64,000 nucleotides of DNA from positions 313,289,666 to 313,353,665 of the forward strand of contig NC_133648.1 of assembly GCF_009905375.1 (NCBI RefSeq). The letters run 5' to 3'. This stretch comes from Apium graveolens. Lineage: Eukaryota; Streptophyta; Magnoliopsida; Apiales; Apiaceae. Positions 59,401-64,000 of this stretch are shown here, piece by piece (within the stretch, counting starts at the first letter, position 1; each line of letters starts with the position of its first letter). The position numbers and the translations under genes are program-made. The notes under the pieces are model-generated. The model did no database searches. It was not told where the DNA came from and saw only the letters and a program-made list of their open reading frames with translations.

Positions 59401-61236
59401 CATATTAATTACCGACCCTCAGGGTTGTTGGTTACGATCTCGGTCGTTTCCCCTTCGATCGTCGTCTCTTCAATCATTATTATCTCTTTTTTGGCCTCCA
59501 ACCTCTTCATCCTTAGTGAAATGTTCAAACTTTCCTCTTCTGATCAAATATTCAATCTCATCATTGAGATGTCTACAATAATCAGGATCATGATCAATAT
59601 CTCTATGGAACATACAATATCAGCCCTTGTCTCTTTTCTCGTAGTCTCCCCTTAGTGGCTTCGACCATCTTAACTCTTTATCCTTCTCAATTTCCAATAT
59701 GATGTGGCTTCTTGGGGCATTCATTCTTGTATACTCAACGAACCTTGGTGGTTGATTTTTCTAAGGAGTGGGTCAGAGTTTCTGCCAGTTCGAGGATATT
59801 TATCTTACCATCATACTCCTGATTTATCTTCCGCTTCTTGTTGCCCACGGGTTCATTATCCACCTCTGTCTTCTTCATACTTTCTTCCACCTTGATATAC
59901 TTTTCGGCCATATCCTGGAGCTGCATCTTGCTTTCAGGAGGGCGCTTGGCAAGAGACATCTTGAAGAACTCATCCCTAGTCCCTTGTTGTAGGGCTATCA
60001 TAGCTACCTTGTCATCGAGATTCGGGACCTTCAGGGCCTTCTTCGTGAATCGTTTCGGTATTCTCTAAGGGACTCATTCGCTCCTTGGACAAGACCCATG
60101 TGAGAAGTAGAACTCTTCTTGTGAACTCTGCCACCAATGAATTGCTTGATGAAGGTCTGACTCAGTTCTCTGAAGGACCCAATTGAATTGGGGGGGATGG
60201 CTATATCAATTTTGAGCCATAACTGACACTGACAGGGTTTGAGAAAAGGGTCGACACTTGATAACGTTGCTCACGGGTTGTAACAACAGGGCGCTGGAAA
60301 ACATCCTGACATGATTAGCTGGTCACCAGTACCATCATATGCCTTGATGGTGGGCATCTTGAACTTCCTCTAGATTTTAGCGTTCATAATCTCTTCGGTG
60401 AATGGAGGATTTGGATTGTCGGGATCCCCTAAGGGCATCAAGTCACTCGGGTCGGCCCTTGGGACGAAAACCCTCTGTCTTGGTGTTAGACCCTCCAGGT
60501 CTATAATAAGAGGAAAGTCCCTTTTTTCTTGCTGCAGATGGGGGTCTTGGTGTCTGGTGCATCTCTAGATCACGCTTCAATCTTTGGATTTCGGCTTCAT
60601 GAGCCCTGAGTCTCTCTTGTACGTCTTGGGGAATCATCCCTTGGGTGCTCCGATGCTGTTTGGATCCTTCTTGTTGGGGCTCCTTACCAGCACGCCTCCT
60701 CCTTGGAGTGGTTTCCTCATCCGATGAGTCGAAATCTCTAGCAGATTAGGGACCAGAGATTTCTCGATTCTCAGGGATGGAGACAAGCCACAAATGTATT
60801 AGGGCGTCCACCCCTGTCCTTCGCCTTGATTAGAGAGACCACTTCCTCTAACCTCTGGGTATAGAGGCATCCCATAAGGTGAGTTGGCAGTCACCAGAGT
60901 CACGACAGTTGAGTACTCATCCCCGATGTGCTGGGAGCCAAACGGCGCTTGCAGCTGTCGAGCTGGGATTCGTCTCTTGAGGAGTAAGGGGATTCTTACC
61001 TTGAGGAGCAGGGGGATTCGTCTTTTGAGGAGCATGGGGATTCGTCTCTTGAGGAGCAGGGGGATTTATCCCTTGAGGTTGGGCGTCATCAGTCTTCGCG
61101 GGAGTTGCTCCACCTTGAGTGGCTTAGGTCGAGTGTGAAGGAATCTCAACGGGGGACGAGAGTTTCCTCGTGGGGATTGCGTTGTTGATTCCACCAGTAT
61201 TTTTGCTCCATGTGTTCACCACGATTATTGTTGCCT
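59401..61236 (-). pseudogene. Old Tat gag (broken)
   Basis: Recognisable parts are a coiled-coil N-terminal segment (60637-60443, RLRAHEAEIQRLKRDLEMHQ), the gag core around 60380-60040 in broken frames (FKMPTIKAYDGTGD, FIKQFIGGRVHK, GANESLREY), and 60001-59735 (MIALQQGTRDEFFKMSLAKR). Upstream, from about 61080 to 60965, is a Pro-rich repeat region. Gag core and order are typical of Tat elements; several stops and frameshifts make it non-functional. Confidence 0.78.
60965..61080 (-). repeat. 24-bp tandem repeat coding a Pro-rich gag repeat
   Basis: About 4.8 copies of GGGATTCGTCTCTTGAGGAG(CAGG) on the + strand. On the gag strand each unit codes an 8-residue NPPAPQET-like repeat with small changes. 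Confidence 0.85.
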
Positions 61237-61254
61237 TTCCCACATACGGCGCCA
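61237..61254 (-). other. Primer binding site of the old Tat element
   Basis: TGGCGCCGTATGTGGGAA on the - strand, two bases after the 5' LTR, with the same spacing and TGGCGC start as the young Tat element. Confidence 0.82.
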
Positions 61255-61256
61255 AA

Positions 61257-61794
61257 TGTTGTGAAATAAAAAGTAGGGTTCGTTAGTACTTAATAATAGA
61301 GTTTGTGTGTTTCGAATTTTAATGGCCGTTCTCGCGGTGAGAACTAGCTGTCATCGCAAAATGACTACGTATCTCTGTGTTGTAGAGAATCAAGCCAAAA
61401 ACGTAGTTCTAGGTTGAGGGATAGAGCCCTTTAAATAGAGGCGAGTCTAGGGTTAGACTCGTGTTGGAAGACTTGGTGGACAAGTCTCCAACTTAAATGG
61501 TAATTAGGACTGTTAAGACAATGGATTCTAGATCCTTTCTGGTAAGAGTTAGTATCAAAATTGGACGTAATGTCTCTAGTCTTTCAGCCGTATCGGGCCT
61601 CGTCCGAGAACATCTTGTGTTCGGGGACCTTGACGACTTTTGCTCGTGGGTTTTGCGACCTCGGCTCATGGGCCTTGATGACTTGAGTCGTCATTAGTCT
61701 ATAATAGGCCTTGATCAACATGATTTGCATTGAGTTTTGGACAAGATTTGCAAGTGTAATTAATGCGAAATGTAATGTGTTTTTATTCATATCA
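61257..61794 (-). repeat. 5' LTR of the old Tat element (538 bp)
   Basis: On the - strand starts TGATATGAATAAAAACAC and ends TTATTTCACAACA. The right end is set by the TG start and the adjacent ATTAT; the inner end is set by the PBS. Its TATA region (CTATTTAAAGG on the - strand near 61430) is changed from CTATATAAATGG in the left LTR. Confidence 0.75.
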
Positions 61795-61799
61795 ATTAT

Positions 61800-64000
61800 C
61801 AAATCATATTATATAATTTTTTTGAATAAACGAATTCGCATTTTAAAAATTCTAGTTCAATTTTTACTTGAAAAATTATGAAAAATATTAACAAAAACAT
61901 GTGTATCGCATAACATGTAAGTTAGTATACAGTAAGCTAAAGAAGCTTATTCAAATCTTTGATCCCGACGATCGATATATAAATACCGTTACATCTTGAA
62001 ATAGTAGATGAAAGGCGTTGGATTAAAATAAAAAAATATTCAATATTTCCAAGATTTAAGCAGGTAACCTAAAGAAAATATAAAACTTAATGTAAAATTC
62101 TTATATGTCTTTTCTATTCCATTTCTCGATAGCTTTAATTATATATTATTTTAAAGTTATCACTAAATTAAAGATTATTTCGTAATTTTTCAGTGAAAAT
62201 AAAACCGTCGAAATCTTATTTTTAAAGCTTAAAATAGAGCTAAAATAACTCAAACGAAACACAATAAATTTTTCGATAAATTTAGTCTTTTTTTTTGTTT
62301 CAACCCCAATTTGTTTATTTTTTTCTTTAATGCTTTTAAATTAATAAAATAAAATTATAAAAATTCGTTCTAATACAAATATAATTCTAACCAAAATAAG
62401 AATTAATTACAAAACCAAATAAATTCAACTTTGTTGAGATACCAGAATATTAAGTTAAAAAAGTTATTGATGAGATAAGCTTTTAGTTTTTACTAACTGG
62501 ATATATAGCTTTTTAGTTTTTATAAGTGGATATAGTAATAATCTCGTTAAAATAATATTTTTCCTGGTCCCAACATAATTAACACGGTATATTTTTACTC
62601 CCAATAAAATAATTCCTCGGTTCCTACCCTATTATTTTAAAGAGGTGGTTTAAGGAAAATGTTATTTTCAGGGCTTGTTTTTTGTTTCCAAGCTAAAAAT
62701 ATGTAAAAAAACTGAATTACCCTTGCATTGATTTTTTTCGAAGGGTTGTTTATGTGATTTAGGAGGTAATTTTGTCTTTTCACCATATTCTTGCTCTGAA
62801 AAAAATAGCATTACATGGGGTTTAACTGTACTAGCTTAAATCCCGTGTGATGTACGAGTTTCGGTTAATATTTAAAATTTTTATTTATCAAGTCAGATTA
62901 TAGTTTTAAAATATTTATATAAATATATAATAATTATAAATTTATAATAAAAATAATAGGATAATCTGTTGTCGAAATTTAGTAGAATAAGTATACTATA
63001 TTTAGTAGTTTAGCGGATATTTAATACTATTTATTTATTTTTTAATAATAGGATAATTTGTGATTGTAGCTTAATATTATAAGTAAACTACGTGCGTATT
63101 ATTTTAATAATTTAATAATTTAGCGGATATATAACACTGTTAAACTATTTATTCCGTATAGTACAGTATATTATAGATTCTGGAGGTACGTTATGAAAAG
63201 TGTGTATCTCGTCTTGGACTGGACTGTGAGTAATTGAGTATCAGGCCGAATGCTTATTTTAGTATCCAGATTTATTTTCGTCCAAATATTTTCTTTTAAG
63301 TTAAGAAACTCTAATATATCTTCACTTTTACAAACATAAAAGTTTTTACTCAACTTTTTGCGTATTAAATACTACTTATAATTATGCACTTCTTCAATTC
63401 ACATGAAATTCTTTGTTTTGTTAAACTAATTAATCATGAAATATAGCAGGGCTACAAAATAAATTTTCAAAATAGTTATAAAATAGCGTGTGTCCGATTT
63501 TTATTATTAGTTAAATATAAACGGACCTCATATTCACACTAAATAACAACAATTAAATTATTCAATATTGTCATCTTTATTTTTTAACATTTTTTTGTAA
63601 TTGTTTTTATGGATAGTGCTATATACAGTATATGCACAAAACTGGGTACACAAAAAACTTATAAAAATGATGTGATACATAATGTGTTTTTTTAATTGGG
63701 TTGTTAATATGAATGCAGAAATCCATTTCAATCAATACTTAGCATGTGTACATTTTCTAAAAAACAAATTTACCTCTAACATTACTCTTACGCGTAATCA
63801 ATAGTAAATTTTAGAAGGTTTAGTTCACGCTTTGAGATTTGAGAATAAGAAATTGCATTGCTTCTTACGGAGAGTAGCCCAAAAAAATGGTAAAATAAGC
63901 CGCACCACAGCTTACATATAGCCACTCCCATGCAAATGGTCTATAATATATTAGACCGAAATAGGATCTAAAAGGATGGAGGTTATCATTTCTTTCGTCG
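61800..64000. other. AT-rich gene-free end of the window
   Basis: No coding exon is visible on either strand. A short direct repeat (AGCTTTTAGTTTTTA / AGCTTTTTAGTTTTTA) lies near 62477-62534, and a degenerate tandem duplication at 62952-63152. Confidence 0.5.
62952..63152. repeat. Degenerate tandem duplication of about 100 bp
   Basis: AATAATAGGATAAT begins both units (62952 and 63044), and TTTAGCGGATAT recurs at 63010 and 63119, each followed by a TATTTATT-type end. Confidence 0.6.

Larger units (their letters stand above)
56268..61799 (-). mobile_element. Old Tat-lineage Ty3/gypsy element lacking integrase
   Basis: Right LTR 61257-61794 and the matching truncated left LTR 56273-56640 flank a broken gag-pol on the - strand. 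ATTAT occurs just outside both ends (56268-56272, 61795-61799), a plausible target duplication although AT-rich. A TGGCGC-type PBS and a second RNase H place it in the Tat lineage. The LTRs differ at many sites (more than 10 percent in the first 125 bases), so the insertion is much older than the one at 17.3-29.8 kb. Confidence 0.85.

Noticed and set aside
60965..61080. CRISPR-like array of regular repeats
   Set aside because: The units are contiguous without spacers and sit in a retrotransposon gag; it is a coding minisatellite in a plant genome.

Overview
The window is nuclear DNA of a flowering plant, most likely a eudicot. It is AT-rich, has spliced genes with GT-AG introns and plant-specific families (an RLCK-VI kinase and a VIN3-like Polycomb protein), and carries Tat, Tekay and copia LTR retrotransposons. 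The species cannot be named from sequence alone.

Left third (1-17.3 kb) is the gene-bearing part. The + strand opens with the last coding exon of an unidentified gene (254-588, with one in-frame TGA), followed by an old ~1.3-1.6 kb tandem duplication of non-coding DNA. Two well-formed host genes lie on the - strand. One is a 7-exon receptor-like cytoplasmic kinase of class VI (4578-7202, 410 aa). The other is a 4-exon VIN3-like (VEL/VIL) PHD-FNIII-VID protein of the PRC2 vernalization pathway (10905-15637, 720 aa). I rebuilt the exon chains of both by reading splice sites, and every junction keeps frame.

Centre-left (17.3-29.8 kb) is one complete, young Ty3/gypsy element of the Tat lineage on the - strand. 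It has 996-bp LTRs that differ at about 8 sites, a GCTTT target-site duplication, PBS, PPT and a gag-pol frame of ~2,078 codons broken only by three amber codons. Between pol and the 3' LTR it carries a gene on the opposite strand with its own G-box/TATA promoter, a leader exon and three coding exons. That gene gives an uninterrupted 826-aa protein (Transposase_28-like domain plus coiled coil). This is the most interesting object in the window.

Centre-right (29.8-54.5 kb) holds a fragment of a KH-domain gene, a decayed Ty1/copia element (- strand) with no usable 5' LTR, and then an internal-LTR-internal-LTR array of a Tekay/Del chromovirus (+ strand). The array's middle 3.7-kb LTR is shared by two internal regions. 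The second internal region is interrupted by a 1.7-kb solo LTR of another family.

Right end (54.5-64 kb) is AT-rich filler plus a second, older Tat-lineage element (56268-61799, - strand) that has lost its integrase. No RNA gene, CRISPR or bacterial feature is visible.
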